A DNA stretch of 64,000 nt from Isoptericola halotolerans (lineage in GTDB: Bacteria > Actinomycetota > Actinomycetes > Actinomycetales > Cellulomonadaceae), in NCBI RefSeq assembly GCF_013149785.1, contig NZ_JABEZU010000002.1, positions 1-64,000 on the forward strand, written 5' to 3'. Every line of letters begins with the position of its first letter. Within the stretch, counting starts at the first letter, position 1. Below the pieces are notes generated by a model. The model saw nothing but the letters and a program-made list of their open reading frames with translations, did no database searches and was not told the origin of the DNA. Both the position numbers and the translations under genes were made by a program. Shown here piece by piece: positions 36,241 through 44,762 of the stretch.

Positions 36241-38253
36241 GTGGCGCGCGCGGACCGGACGAGACGATCGGGGCGCCTGCTCCACCGCACGACGATCGGT
36301 GTGCTCACGCTCGCCCTGGCGATCTGCGGGCTGGTCGTCGCCCCCGGCGCCGTGGCGCCGGCGTCGGCCGTGGACGGCCTCACCGAGGAGTCCCGCGCCC
36401 GGTACGTCGTCACGGCGAAGGGCGGGGTGAGCGCAGAGGTCACCACCACCATCACCAACGTCACCCCGAACCGCGGCGGGTACACGTACTACTTCGAGGG
36501 CTATGCCGTCGCGGTGCCCGCCAGCGCGGAGAACGTGCGGGCCACCAGCGGCGGCACCGCGCTGACCGTCCGGCTCGAGGACGTCCCCGAGGACCCCGAC
36601 ACCCGGCGGGCCACCGCGAGGTTCCCCGCACTGAACTACGGCCGGACGCGCACGATCGAGTGGACCTACGAGATCGGCGGGTCGCCGATCCGCTCCGAGC
36701 GGTGGACGCGCGTCGGACCCGGCTATGCCACCTTCGCCGCCCAGGCGGCCGGAGACCCGGGCAGGACCAGCGTCGAGGTGGTGGTGCCGAGATCGATGAC
36801 GTTCGACGCCACCACCGACTTCACCACCGAGCGGCGGGGCAAGCGGAGCGTCTACTCCCTCGACCGGCACACCGACGAGTGGGGCATCTGGGCCGCGGTG
36901 TCGGTGCGTGACCCGGGGCAGGCCGACGAGGAGGAGGTCGCCGTGGGGGACGCCACCCTGACGCTGCAGAGCTTCCCCGGCGACGACGCCTGGCGGGAGT
37001 TCGCCGCCGACCGCATCACGGTGGGCCTGCCGGTGCTGGAGGGCTACCTCGGTGCACCGTGGCCCGGACGCATCGACGTCGTCCGCGAGGACGTCTCCCC
37101 GATGGTCCTCGGCTACGCCTGGTTCGACGACGCCGGCAACGAGATCGTGCTGGGCGAGGAGCTCGACGAGGCCACGCTCTTCCACGAGCTCGGTCACGCC
37201 TGGATCGACGACACCCGGTTCGAGGGACGCTGGCTCTACGAGGGGCTGACCGAGACGACCGCGCACCGGGTGATCGACGCCGTCGGCGGCGAGGGCGAAC
37301 CGCGCAAGGCCCCCAAGCGCGGGTCCAAGGCTGCCCTGCCGCTGCTGGAGTGGACCGAGTCGGAGCGCGAGCCGGACACCGAGACGTACGCCTACGCGGC
37401 CTCGTACGTCGCGGTGCACACCATGCTCGGAGACCTCGACGACGACGTGTTCACCGAGGTCCTGTCCGCCGCCTACGCGGGCGAGGGCGCCTACGAGCTG
37501 CCCGCTTCGCGGGAGAACCGTGGTCGGGTGGACTGGCAGCGGTTCCTCGACCTCGTCGCCGAGCGCGGCGGGGTGGACGGCACGGAGGTCTACGAGAAGT
37601 GGGTCGTCGACGGTCGCGAGAAGGACGTGCTCGCCGAGCGCACCGACGCCCGCGCGGCCTACGCCGACCTCGACGAGGCCGACGGCGCGTGGCAGCCGCC
37701 GCGCGGGCTGCGGCGCGCCATGACCGACTGGGACTTCGCCGAGGCGGCCACCGCCGTCGAGACGCTGGAACCGGTCGCGGCGGCCGCCGTCGAGGTGCAG
37801 GACGCCGCAGAGACCACCGGGCTCGACGTGCCGCAGACCGTCCGCGCCGCCTATGAGGACGCCACCGACTACCGAGCTCTCGCGACCCTGCTGCCGCAGG
37901 CCGCCGCCACGATCGAGCAGGTCAGCGACGTCTCCGACGCGGTCGCCGCCCAGGGCGACCCCGTCACCGAGCTCGGCGAGACGCTGCTCGACGTCGAGGA
38001 GCTGGCGGCCGAGTCGCGTGCCGCCCTCGACGCCGGAGAGCTCGACCGGGCGTCGGCTCTCGCGGACGAGGCCACCACGCAGGCGGACCGGGCGCTGTGG
38101 GTCGGGCTCGGCGTCGTCGTCGGCGGGCTGCTCCTGCTCGCCCTGCTGGTGCTCGTGCCGGTGCTGCTGGTGCGGCGGCGCCGTCGCCGGCCGGTGGTCC
38201 TCACCGCACCGCAGGTGGTGGCCGTGATCCCCGCACCGTCCGCCCGGGGGTAG
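36241..38253 (+). CDS. Secreted, membrane-anchored HExxH metallopeptidase-like protein
   Basis: A 670-residue protein. The N terminus is a signal sequence (TTIGVLTLALAICGLVVAP then ASAVDG). The central part contains LFHELGHAWID with the HExxH zinc motif at H315, followed about 20 residues later by YEGLTETTAH, whose glutamate could be the third ligand (gluzincin-like). The C terminus is helical, with one transmembrane helix (LGVVVGGLLLLALLVLVPVL) and a basic cytoplasmic stop (RRRRRR). The GTG at 36241 follows GGAGCAGAC. It would sit outside the membrane. The specific peptidase family is not recognised. Confidence 0.72.
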   Translation: MARADRTRRSGRLLHRTTIGVLTLALAICGLVVAPGAVAPASAVDGLTEESRARYVVTAKGGVSAEVTTTITNVTPNRGGYTYYFEGYAVAVPASAENVRATSGGTALTVRLEDVPEDPDTRRATARFPALNYGRTRTIEWTYEIGGSPIRSERWTRVGPGYATFAAQAAGDPGRTSVEVVVPRSMTFDATTDFTTERRGKRSVYSLDRHTDEWGIWAAVSVRDPGQADEEEVAVGDATLTLQSFPGDDAWREFAADRITVGLPVLEGYLGAPWPGRIDVVREDVSPMVLGYAWFDDAGNEIVLGEELDEATLFHELGHAWIDDTRFEGRWLYEGLTETTAHRVIDAVGGEGEPRKAPKRGSKAALPLLEWTESEREPDTETYAYAASYVAVHTMLGDLDDDVFTEVLSAAYAGEGAYELPASRENRGRVDWQRFLDLVAERGGVDGTEVYEKWVVDGREKDVLAERTDARAAYADLDEADGAWQPPRGLRRAMTDWDFAEAATAVETLEPVAAAAVEVQDAAETTGLDVPQTVRAAYEDATDYRALATLLPQAAATIEQVSDVSDAVAAQGDPVTELGETLLDVEELAAESRAALDAGELDRASALADEATTQADRALWVGLGVVVGGLLLLALLVLVPVLLVRRRRRRPVVLTAPQVVAVIPAPSARG

Positions 38254-38272
38254 GGAGGGCGGTGCCCGGATC

Positions 38273-38308
38273 GGGACCTTGGTCCCTGCTCCGTGGGCCG
38301 ACGTACCC
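38273..38308 (+). promoter_or_regulatory. Two DosR-type boxes upstream of doxX-dosR
   Basis: A perfect box GGGACCTTGGTCCC (38273-38286) is followed by a weaker box GGGCCGACGTACCC (38295-38308), 22 bp downstream. The primary box fits the GGGAC-N4-GTCCC core of mycobacterial DosR sites. It lies upstream of the transcript that encodes the DosR-like regulator, so positive autoregulation is likely. An identical primary box occurs before the uspA gene at 41327. Confidence 0.8.
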
Positions 38309-38424
38309 CCAGGTCAGGGCCGTTCCACCCTGCCGCCACCCGGTGCCCGACGGCGACGCTGGTCTCGTCGCACGGGATCGACCCGCGTGACGGGAGCCGG
38401 GTCGTCCGGCCAGAGGAGGACATC

Positions 38425-38967
38425 ATGACCACCGCCGTCCGGGGTCCGCAGTCGATCCCCACCACGCCGGAGCACACCGGGCTCTCGCCCGCCGCCGCGT
38501 ACACCTTCGCGGTGCTCCGCCTGCTCATCGCCTTCCAGTTCCTGTGGGCCTTCGCGGACAAGACGTTCGGTCTGGGGCTGGCGACGCCGGCCGAGAACGC
38601 CTGGGTCGCCGGCGGCTCGCCGACGATGGGGTTCCTCAGCAACGTCGAGGGCCCGTTCGCCGGGTTCTTCGGGGCGCTCGCCGGCGTCGCCGTCGTCGAC
38701 TGGCTGTTCATGCTCGGCCTGCTCGGCATCGGCCTGGCCTTCGCGCTGGGGATCGGGATGCGCGTCGCCGCCGTCTCGGGTGCCGTCATGCTGGTCATGA
38801 TGTGGATGGCCGCGCTGCCCATCGAGGTCAACCCGTTCCTGGACGACCACCTCATCGAGGCCGTCCTCCTGATCGGCCTGGCCGCCGTCGCCGCGGGCGA
38901 CACGCTCGGCCTGGGGCGTCGCTGGGCCGCGACGGACCTGGTCCAGCGCTACCCGATCCTGCGCTGA
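38425..38967 (+). CDS. DoxX-family membrane protein
   Basis: A 180-residue protein with four hydrophobic segments and the DoxX pattern (FAVLRLLIAFQFLWAFADKTFGLG; FLDDHLIEAVLLIGLAA). Such proteins are linked to thiosulfate or quinone redox chemistry and stress. GAGGAGGAC precedes the ATG. Only 18 bp separate it from the DosR-like gene, and both lie behind DosR-type boxes, so it is a probable member of the hypoxia or nitric-oxide response. Confidence 0.87.
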   Translation: MTTAVRGPQSIPTTPEHTGLSPAAAYTFAVLRLLIAFQFLWAFADKTFGLGLATPAENAWVAGGSPTMGFLSNVEGPFAGFFGALAGVAVVDWLFMLGLLGIGLAFALGIGMRVAAVSGAVMLVMMWMAALPIEVNPFLDDHLIEAVLLIGLAAVAAGDTLGLGRRWAATDLVQRYPILR

Positions 38968-38985
38968 GTGCGTAGCGTGGTCGCC

Positions 38986-39630
38986 ATGAGCGAGCAGCCC
39001 GTGCGGGTCTTCCTCGTGGACGACCACGAGATCGTCCGCCGTGGTGTCGCCGACCTCCTCGAGGCCGAACCCGACCTCGAGGTCGTCGGCGAGGCAGGGT
39101 CCGCCTCCGCAGCGCTGGCCCGCATCCCGGCGCTGCGGCCGGACGTCGCCGTGCTGGACGTCCGGCTCCCCGACGGCGACGGCGTCAGCGTGTGCCGCGA
39201 GCTGCGGTCCACCACCGACGTCGCCTGCCTCATGCTCACGTCGTTCGACGACGACGAGGCGCTGTTCGACGCGATCCTCGCCGGCGCGGCGGGGTACGTC
39301 CTCAAGCAGGTGCGCGGCAACGACCTGCTGTCGGCGATCCGCACGGTCGCGGCCGGCGGGTCCACCCTGGACCCGCGGGCGGCCCGGTTGGTGATGGAGC
39401 GCATGCGCGCCCAGGACCAGCCGGACGCCGACCCGCTGGCGGACCTGACGGACCAGGAGCGCCGGGTGCTGGCGCTCATCGGGCAGGGCCTCACCAACCG
39501 CCAGATCGGTGCCGAGCTGTACCTGGCGGAGAAGACCGTCAAGAACTACGTGTCCAGCGTCCTGGCGAAGCTGGGCCTGGAGCGGCGGGTGCAGGCGGCC
39601 GTGCTCGCCACCCGCCTCGAACGGCCCTGA
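38986..39630 (+). CDS. dosR: DosR/DevR-like NarL-family response regulator
   Basis: A 214-residue response regulator close to mycobacterial DosR. The receiver domain has [13 protein letters not shown], the phosphorylated aspartate D58 in [12 protein letters not shown]85, and K107 in YVLKQVR. The C-terminal HTH contains [18 protein letters not shown] and the recognition helix [11 protein letters not shown] with the Lys and Asn residues used by DosR for DNA contact. The ATG at 38986 starts the conserved part. It faces a DosS-like kinase gene and is transcribed with doxX behind two DosR-type boxes. Confidence 0.92.
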   Translation: MSEQPVRVFLVDDHEIVRRGVADLLEAEPDLEVVGEAGSASAALARIPALRPDVAVLDVRLPDGDGVSVCRELRSTTDVACLMLTSFDDDEALFDAILAGAAGYVLKQVRGNDLLSAIRTVAAGGSTLDPRAARLVMERMRAQDQPDADPLADLTDQERRVLALIGQGLTNRQIGAELYLAEKTVKNYVSSVLAKLGLERRVQAAVLATRLERP

Positions 39631-39671
39631 GCCGGCGCCGCCGAGCAGGCAGCCCTCGGCCCCCGCCGCTG

Positions 39672-41291
39672 CTACGAGCGCAGCGGGACGCTCCAGCGCA
39701 GCAGCGTCCCGGGTCCGGCGGCCTCGACGCCGAAGGACCCTTCCAGCTCCTGCGCGCGACGCTCGAGGTTCGCCAGTCCGCTGCGCTGCGCCCCGTCCGG
39801 CAGGCCGCGCCCGTCGTCGCGCACCGTGAGGGTGACGTCGTCCCCGGCCAGAAGGTCCACGCTCACGCGACGAGCCCCGGCGTGGCGGGCGACGTTCGAC
39901 AGCGCCTCGCGCAGCACCGCCACCAGGTGGTCCGCCACGTCCGCGGGCACGAGGGTGTCCACGGGGCCGGCCATGTGCAGCGCCGGCGTGAAGCCGAGGG
40001 TGCGGGAGGCGGCGTCCGTCTCGGCGACGAGCCGGGCCCGGACCCCGACGCGACGCCCGCTGCCGGTGGAAGGTCGCAGCCCGCGGATGGTGGTGCGGAT
40101 GAGGCTGATCGTCTCGTCCAGGTCGTCGACCGCCCGGTCGACCCGTTCGGCGTCGGCGGGAGCGTCGTCCTGCAGCCGTCGGCCGACGCCCTCCAACGAC
40201 AGCCCCGTGGCGTACAGGCGTTGGATCGCCAGGTCGTGCAGGTCGCGGGCGATCCGGTCCCGGTCGCGCACGACCGCGAGCCGTTCGGCGTCGCGCCGAC
40301 GTTCGGCGAGCTCGAGCGCGACCGCCGCCTGGGCGGCGAACGCCGCCAGCGCGTCGACGACCACCCGCGGGAACGGCGGGGTGCCGAGCCGACGCCCGAC
40401 CGTGAGGACGCCGATCGTCCGGCCCGGGCCCCCGAGCGGGAGCGCGGCGAGCGGCCCGACGACGCTGGGCGGGTTGAACGAGATCATCTGACGCTGGTCC
40501 GAGGCGGCGTCGTGCGTGACGACCGGCCGCCCGGAGGTGTAGGCCTCCGCGGCGAAGGTGCCCTCCAGGGTGACCTCGGTGCCGACGAGCCCGCCGGTGC
40601 CCGGCCCGAGCGCGGAGCGGACACCCAAGCGGTCGGGTGCCTCGTCGTCGATGGTGGCGAGCACGGCGACGTCCGCGGCGGCGACCTGCAGCGCCTCGCG
40701 AGCGACGGCGTCGAGCACCTCCCGGGGTGCGTCGCCCTCCAGGACCCGGCGCGAGATCTCGTCGTTGCCGTGCGCCCACCGTTCGCGCAGGCGGGCCTCG
40801 TCGTAGAGGCGGGCGTTCTCGACGGCGACGCTGGCCGCCGAGGCCAGGGCCTCCACGAGCCGTTGGTCCTCGGCGGTGAACTCGTGCCCGCCGCGCTTGT
40901 CGGTGAGGTAGAGGTTGCCGAACGCACTGTCTCGGACCTGCAGCGGCACGCCCAGGAAGGTGCGCATCGGCGGGTGGTGGTCGGGGAACCCGACCGAGCG
41001 GTGGTCCGCGGCCATGTCGGGCAGGCGCAGCGGGACGGGGTGCCGGATCAGCTCGCCGAGCAGCCCGCGCCCCCGCGGGTACGGGCCGATGGCGCGGATC
41101 TCGTCCTCGGTGAGGCCGACGGTGAGGAACTGCGCGATCTGCCCGTCCTCGCCGAGGATCCCGAGGGCGGCGTAGCGCGCGTCCGCGACGTCGGCCGCCG
41201 CCTGGACGACCCGGTGCAGGGTGGTCTCCAGGTCGAGACCACGCCCGACCGACAGCACCGCTCCCAGCAGGAGGTCCGCGTCGTCGGTCAT
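39672..41291 (-). CDS. DosS/DevS-like GAF sensor histidine kinase, probable heme gas sensor
   Basis: A 539-residue soluble kinase: GAF-A (about 18-165), GAF-B (about 180-335), a HisKA_3 domain with H352 in IARDLHDLAIQ, and an ATPase domain (LREALSNVARHAG, VRDDGRGLPDG). In GAF-A the segment SVGFPDHHPPMRTFLG contains H106, at the position of the DosS proximal heme histidine, and Y128 in NLYLTD lies 22 residues later, the same spacing as H149 and Y171 in mycobacterial DosS. It therefore probably binds heme and senses oxygen, NO or CO. It is convergent with the DosR gene. It is shorter than DosS at the N terminus. Confidence 0.9.
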   Translation of the reverse strand: MTDDADLLLGAVLSVGRGLDLETTLHRVVQAAADVADARYAALGILGEDGQIAQFLTVGLTEDEIRAIGPYPRGRGLLGELIRHPVPLRLPDMAADHRSVGFPDHHPPMRTFLGVPLQVRDSAFGNLYLTDKRGGHEFTAEDQRLVEALASAASVAVENARLYDEARLRERWAHGNDEISRRVLEGDAPREVLDAVAREALQVAAADVAVLATIDDEAPDRLGVRSALGPGTGGLVGTEVTLEGTFAAEAYTSGRPVVTHDAASDQRQMISFNPPSVVGPLAALPLGGPGRTIGVLTVGRRLGTPPFPRVVVDALAAFAAQAAVALELAERRRDAERLAVVRDRDRIARDLHDLAIQRLYATGLSLEGVGRRLQDDAPADAERVDRAVDDLDETISLIRTTIRGLRPSTGSGRRVGVRARLVAETDAASRTLGFTPALHMAGPVDTLVPADVADHLVAVLREALSNVARHAGARRVSVDLLAGDDVTLTVRDDGRGLPDGAQRSGLANLERRAQELEGSFGVEAAGPGTLLRWSVPLRS

Positions 41292-41326
41292 GCCCTCACG
41301 CTAGCGGTGCCTCGGCTGTCCGGCCC

Positions 41327-41362
41327 GGGACCTTGGTCCCGCACGTCCGGGCCGAGGGCCCC
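41327..41362 (+). promoter_or_regulatory. Two DosR-type boxes upstream of uspA
   Basis: The primary box GGGACCTTGGTCCC (41327-41340) is identical to the one at 38273. A second box GGGCCGAGGGCCCC (41349-41362) lies 22 bp downstream, the same spacing as in the doxX promoter. It precedes the uspA start by about 55-90 bp. Control by the DosR-like regulator is inferred. Confidence 0.8.
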
Positions 41363-41417
41363 TTCTGCCGGTGCCCGCCCACGTGGCGTACTGGAGTCCT
41401 CAGAGAGGGAGGACGCC

Positions 41418-42341
41418 ATGAACACGCAGAGGTACGGAGTGGTGGTCGGGGTCGACGGTTCGTCGGCCGGGGTCCAGGCGCTCGAGTGGGCCGCCGCGGA
41501 GGCGGTCCGTCGCCGGGCACGGCTGACGGTGCTGACCGCCTACGAGGTGACCACGACGCCTCTGGTGGACGGCTACGGCTTCGGGCCCGAGGCGCTGCGG
41601 GCCGGCGCCGACGAGGTCCTCGACCACGCGAGGCAACACCTGGCCGACCTGCGGCGCCAACGGCCGGGCGCGGTGCCGGAGGCGGACGACGTCGACGGCG
41701 AGATCGTCGAGGGCGCTGCCGCCGGTGTGCTGGTCGAACGGTCTGCTGCCAGCGACCTGGTCGTCGTCGGGCGGCGCGGTCTGAACGCGCTGGACCGTAT
41801 CGTGCTCGGCTCGGTGTCCGCGGCGGTGCTCGCGATGTCTCGCGGTGCTGTCGCCGTCGTGCCGAACGACCCCGTCGCGCTGCAGTCGTCGTCCGCGGCC
41901 GACGTCGTGGGACCGGTGTGGCGGGTGGTCGCCGCGGTGGAGTTCGACGACCACCTGGGTCGCGTGCTCGACCGTGCCTTCGACGAGGCGCGCAGCGCGG
42001 GAGCGCCCCTGGTCGCCGTCCACGCGCTCACCGAGGAGTTCCTCGCCGGTCCGTACGCGATGGCCGGCGGGTGGGTGCACGAGTACCGCGACGAGGCGTT
42101 CGCCAGCCTGCACGACGAGATGAGGCGCTGGGAGGAGAAGTACCCGACGGTGCAGTGGACCGTCGAGGTCGAGCACGGCTCCAGCGGCGACGTCGTGGCC
42201 TCGCGGCTCGGCCGGCACGACCTGGTCGTGGTCGGCGGCCGTCGGCACTCCGCCGTGATGGGTCGCGTCCTGCGGTCCGTCGCCGACAAGCTCGGGCGAG
42301 AAGCACCCTGCCCGGTGATCGTGGCGCACGCCCAGTCGTGA
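41418..42341 (+). CDS. Universal stress protein, two Usp domains
   Basis: A 307-residue tandem UspA protein. Domain 1 (about 1-150) begins VVVGVDGSSAGVQALEWA and carries the ATP-binding pattern VVGRRGLNALDRIVLGSVS. Domain 2 (about 165-305) has the related VVGGRRHSAVMGRVLRSVA, in which the final G-S is changed, so it may not bind ATP. AGGGAGGACGCC precedes the ATG. Twin DosR-type boxes upstream fit the link between Usp proteins and hypoxia in mycobacteria. Confidence 0.92.
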   Translation: MNTQRYGVVVGVDGSSAGVQALEWAAAEAVRRRARLTVLTAYEVTTTPLVDGYGFGPEALRAGADEVLDHARQHLADLRRQRPGAVPEADDVDGEIVEGAAAGVLVERSAASDLVVVGRRGLNALDRIVLGSVSAAVLAMSRGAVAVVPNDPVALQSSSAADVVGPVWRVVAAVEFDDHLGRVLDRAFDEARSAGAPLVAVHALTEEFLAGPYAMAGGWVHEYRDEAFASLHDEMRRWEEKYPTVQWTVEVEHGSSGDVVASRLGRHDLVVVGGRRHSAVMGRVLRSVADKLGREAPCPVIVAHAQS

Positions 42342-42349
42342 TGTCCACG

Positions 42350-42387
42350 GGTCCCGCCTGACCACTTCCCCGAGGTCAGGCGGGACC
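42350..42387. terminator. Strong bidirectional terminator between uspA and GNAT gene
   Basis: A perfect 14-bp stem, GGTCCCGCCTGACC (42350-42363) with GGTCAGGCGGGACC (42374-42387), and a 10-base loop. The right arm includes the last codons and stop of the convergent GNAT gene. Confidence 0.88.
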
Positions 42388-42936
42388 TTCGCCGTCCCCG
42401 GTCAGGATCCGCTGGAAGAGCAGGTGGTCCTGCCAGCTCCCGGCGATGTGCAGGTACTGCGGGGCCAGGCCGATGCGTGCGAACCCGGCCTGCTCCAGCA
42501 CCCGCTGGGACGCCGTGTTGTGGACGAGGGTCGCCGCCTGGAGGCGATGGAGCCCCAGGTCGTCGCGGGCCAGGCCGACGGTCGCCCGCACGGCCGCGGT
42601 CATGATCCCCCGGCCGGCCAGCACGCCGTCGACCCAGTAGCCGAGGTGCCCGTTCTGGAAGGCGCCGCCGACGACGTCGGTGACGTTCACCCGGCCGACG
42701 ATCTCGCCGCTGCGGTCCAGCACCAGGGGCCACTGGCGTCCGGCCTCGTGCTCGCCGAGCGCGGCGAGGACCTGAGCCTCCTGGCGCGGGGGCGTGAAGA
42801 ACGCCTCCTTGCGCTCCGGCTCCCACGGGGCGAGGTGGGCACGGTTGCGGAGGTAGGCCCGGGCGAGCGCGGCCCCGTCACCGCGCCGCAGCAGACGCAG
42901 GCTGACGCCGTCGGGCAGCGTGAGGGGGAGCGGCAC
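42376..42936 (-). CDS. RimJ/RimL-type GNAT N-acetyltransferase
   Basis: A 186-residue acetyltransferase of the RimJ/RimL group. The N terminus LTLPDGVSLRLLRRGDGAALA, the core LGYWVDGVLAGRGIMTAAVR (acetyl-CoA loop) and the C-terminal NTASQRVLEQAGFARIG are typical. Members acetylate ribosomal protein N termini or small amines; the acceptor here is unknown. Its last bases form part of a terminator stem shared with uspA. Confidence 0.9.
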   Translation of the reverse strand: MPLPLTLPDGVSLRLLRRGDGAALARAYLRNRAHLAPWEPERKEAFFTPPRQEAQVLAALGEHEAGRQWPLVLDRSGEIVGRVNVTDVVGGAFQNGHLGYWVDGVLAGRGIMTAAVRATVGLARDDLGLHRLQAATLVHNTASQRVLEQAGFARIGLAPQYLHIAGSWQDHLLFQRILTGDGEGPA

Positions 42937-42987
42937 GGCGGCGAGCCTAGCGTCAGGTGCCGCGCGGGGCCCGCCGCCGTGCAGGCG

Positions 42988-43569
42988 TCACGCGTCGCCG
43001 GGCTCCGAGCGCAGCCGGGGCTCGGTGCGCAGCGCCGGGTTGTACCCGGACTTGTCGGCGTAGAAGGCGCGCACGCGGTCCATGTCGGCGGTGACGTCCC
43101 CGGTGAGCTCCAGGGTGGGGCCGAGGCCCGTCGTCAGGGTGGTGCGGTCCACGTACCCGAGGGTCACGGGCAGGTGCGCCTCGCGCGCGATCCGGTAGAA
43201 GCCGGACTTCCAGCCGTCGCCCGAGCGGGTACCCTCCGGGGTGACCACCAGGTGGAAGACCTCGCCGCGGCCCACCCGCTCCAGGACGTCGTTCACCACG
43301 CGGGACGGGTCGCGCCGGTCCACGGGGATGCCGCCGAGGGCGCGCATCAGCGGACCCTTCCAGCCGTTGAACAGCGTGTGCTTGCCCAGCCAGCGGATGT
43401 CCATGTCGAGGCGCCACGAGATGGCGAGCATCAGCACGAAGTCCCAGTTGGAGGTGTGCGGGGCGCCGATGAGGATGCCGGAGCGCTCCGGCACGGGCTC
43501 GCTGCGCAGGGACCATCGGCTGAGCCGCCAGAAGAGACCGGCGAGGGCGCGGCGCAGCGAGGAGAGCAT
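42988..43569 (-). CDS. 1-acyl-sn-glycerol-3-phosphate acyltransferase-like protein
   Basis: A 193-residue PlsC-type acyltransferase. The catalytic HX4D motif is HTSNWD and the substrate-binding motif is PEGTRSGDGWKSGFY. This short form, with the DPSRVVNDVLERVGRG segment, is a common cytosolic variant in many bacteria. It probably transfers acyl groups to a lysophospholipid. It lies 9 bp downstream of the AI-2E-type permease gene on the same strand, suggesting one transcript. Confidence 0.87.
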   Translation of the reverse strand: MLSSLRRALAGLFWRLSRWSLRSEPVPERSGILIGAPHTSNWDFVLMLAISWRLDMDIRWLGKHTLFNGWKGPLMRALGGIPVDRRDPSRVVNDVLERVGRGEVFHLVVTPEGTRSGDGWKSGFYRIAREAHLPVTLGYVDRTTLTTGLGPTLELTGDVTADMDRVRAFYADKSGYNPALRTEPRLRSEPGDA

Positions 43570-43578
43570 CGCCCGAGT

Positions 43579-44700
43579 TTAGTCGTGCGCCGCCGTGCCC
43601 GGTGCGACGCGGTCGGGGGCGGGATCGGCGTCGTCGACGGGGCCCGCAGCGGAACGTTCGAGCGTGCGGAACCTCTCGGCGATCTTGATGAGGATCGCCA
43701 CCACGGGGGTGGACAGCGCCGCCCCGAGCAGGCCGAACAGCGCCCCGCCGGCGATCGTCGAGCCCAGGATGACGATGGGGTGCATCTTCAGGGCGCCCTG
43801 GGTCATGAAGGTCTGGATGATCGTCTGGACCGCGTTCTGGGCGATGAGGATCACGGCGAGCATCACCAGCGCCGGCACGACGCCGCCGGAGCCGAGCGCG
43901 ATGAGGACGGCGAACGCGCCTGAGACGATCGCGCCGAGGAACGGCACGTAGGACGTGATGAACGTGACGACCGCGATCGTGAACGCCAGCGGCAGGTCCA
44001 GCAGCCAGGCGGCCGCGCCGACGAGGATCGACACGACGACGCTCGACACCGTCAGCGCCAGGAAGTAGCGACGCATCGCCCACGTGCCGTCGCCGATGAT
44101 CCCGGCGCCGACGTCCTCCGCGACGCCCACGTTGCGCGCGGTCCAGCGCATGAGCTGGTCCCAGTCGGCGAGGATGAAGTAGAGCAGGAAGAGCCCCACG
44201 AAGGTCCCCATCGCGAGCGCGGCGGTGCCGGAGAAGACGTTGCCGAGCTGTGCCGTGAAGCCGGACAGCAGCATGGTGCCCCACTCGGGGAGCCCGGCGG
44301 TCTCCCCGTCGGAGACGTCCGGCAGCGCGACGCCGAGGTCTCCGGCCCAGGCCCGGACGGCCTCGAAGCCCTCGGTGAGCTGGCTGCCGATCTCGGTGGC
44401 CTGCTGCACGACGCCGTGGACCGCCATGCCGACCGTCCCGACGGCCACGGCGAGCAGGCCGAGCAGGACGACGACGGCGGCGAGCGGCCGGGGCATCCAG
44501 CGGGCGAGCCGCGAGCACAGCGGGGCGAACAGCGCCCCGACGACGAGGGCGACGATCAGCGGGATGACGAGCCCGGAGATCATCGAGGTGCCGAGGTAGA
44601 CCGCGATGGCGGCGAGGGCCAGGCCCACGAAGGCCCAGGCGCGGCGTCCCCAGCGCTCGAGCGTGGACCGGCCCTGCCCGGCCAGGGTGTCAGCAGTCAT
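43579..44700 (-). CDS. AI-2E family transporter
   Basis: A 373-residue membrane protein with about eight hydrophobic segments and the family hallmarks: ISGLVIPLIVALVVGALFAPL near the N terminus, an extended helical loop (VVQQATEIGSQLTEGFEAV), and the C-terminal VILGSTIAGGALFGLLGAAL. Members include the TqsA exporter of autoinducer-2 and sodium/proton antiporters, so the name does not define the substrate. It starts at an ATG and is followed closely by the PlsC-like gene. Confidence 0.9.
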   Translation of the reverse strand: MTADTLAGQGRSTLERWGRRAWAFVGLALAAIAVYLGTSMISGLVIPLIVALVVGALFAPLCSRLARWMPRPLAAVVVLLGLLAVAVGTVGMAVHGVVQQATEIGSQLTEGFEAVRAWAGDLGVALPDVSDGETAGLPEWGTMLLSGFTAQLGNVFSGTAALAMGTFVGLFLLYFILADWDQLMRWTARNVGVAEDVGAGIIGDGTWAMRRYFLALTVSSVVVSILVGAAAWLLDLPLAFTIAVVTFITSYVPFLGAIVSGAFAVLIALGSGGVVPALVMLAVILIAQNAVQTIIQTFMTQGALKMHPIVILGSTIAGGALFGLLGAALSTPVVAILIKIAERFRTLERSAAGPVDDADPAPDRVAPGTAAHD

Positions 44701-44762
44701 GCGCCGAACCTACCGTTCGCGCACCGCCGCCGGCCTCGCCGTCCGGGTCGCCCGCCGCCCCG

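Noticed and set aside
39631-39671. Possible terminator between dosR and the kinase gene
   Set aside because: Only a 6-bp stem (GCCGAG/CTCGGC) was found, too weak to list.
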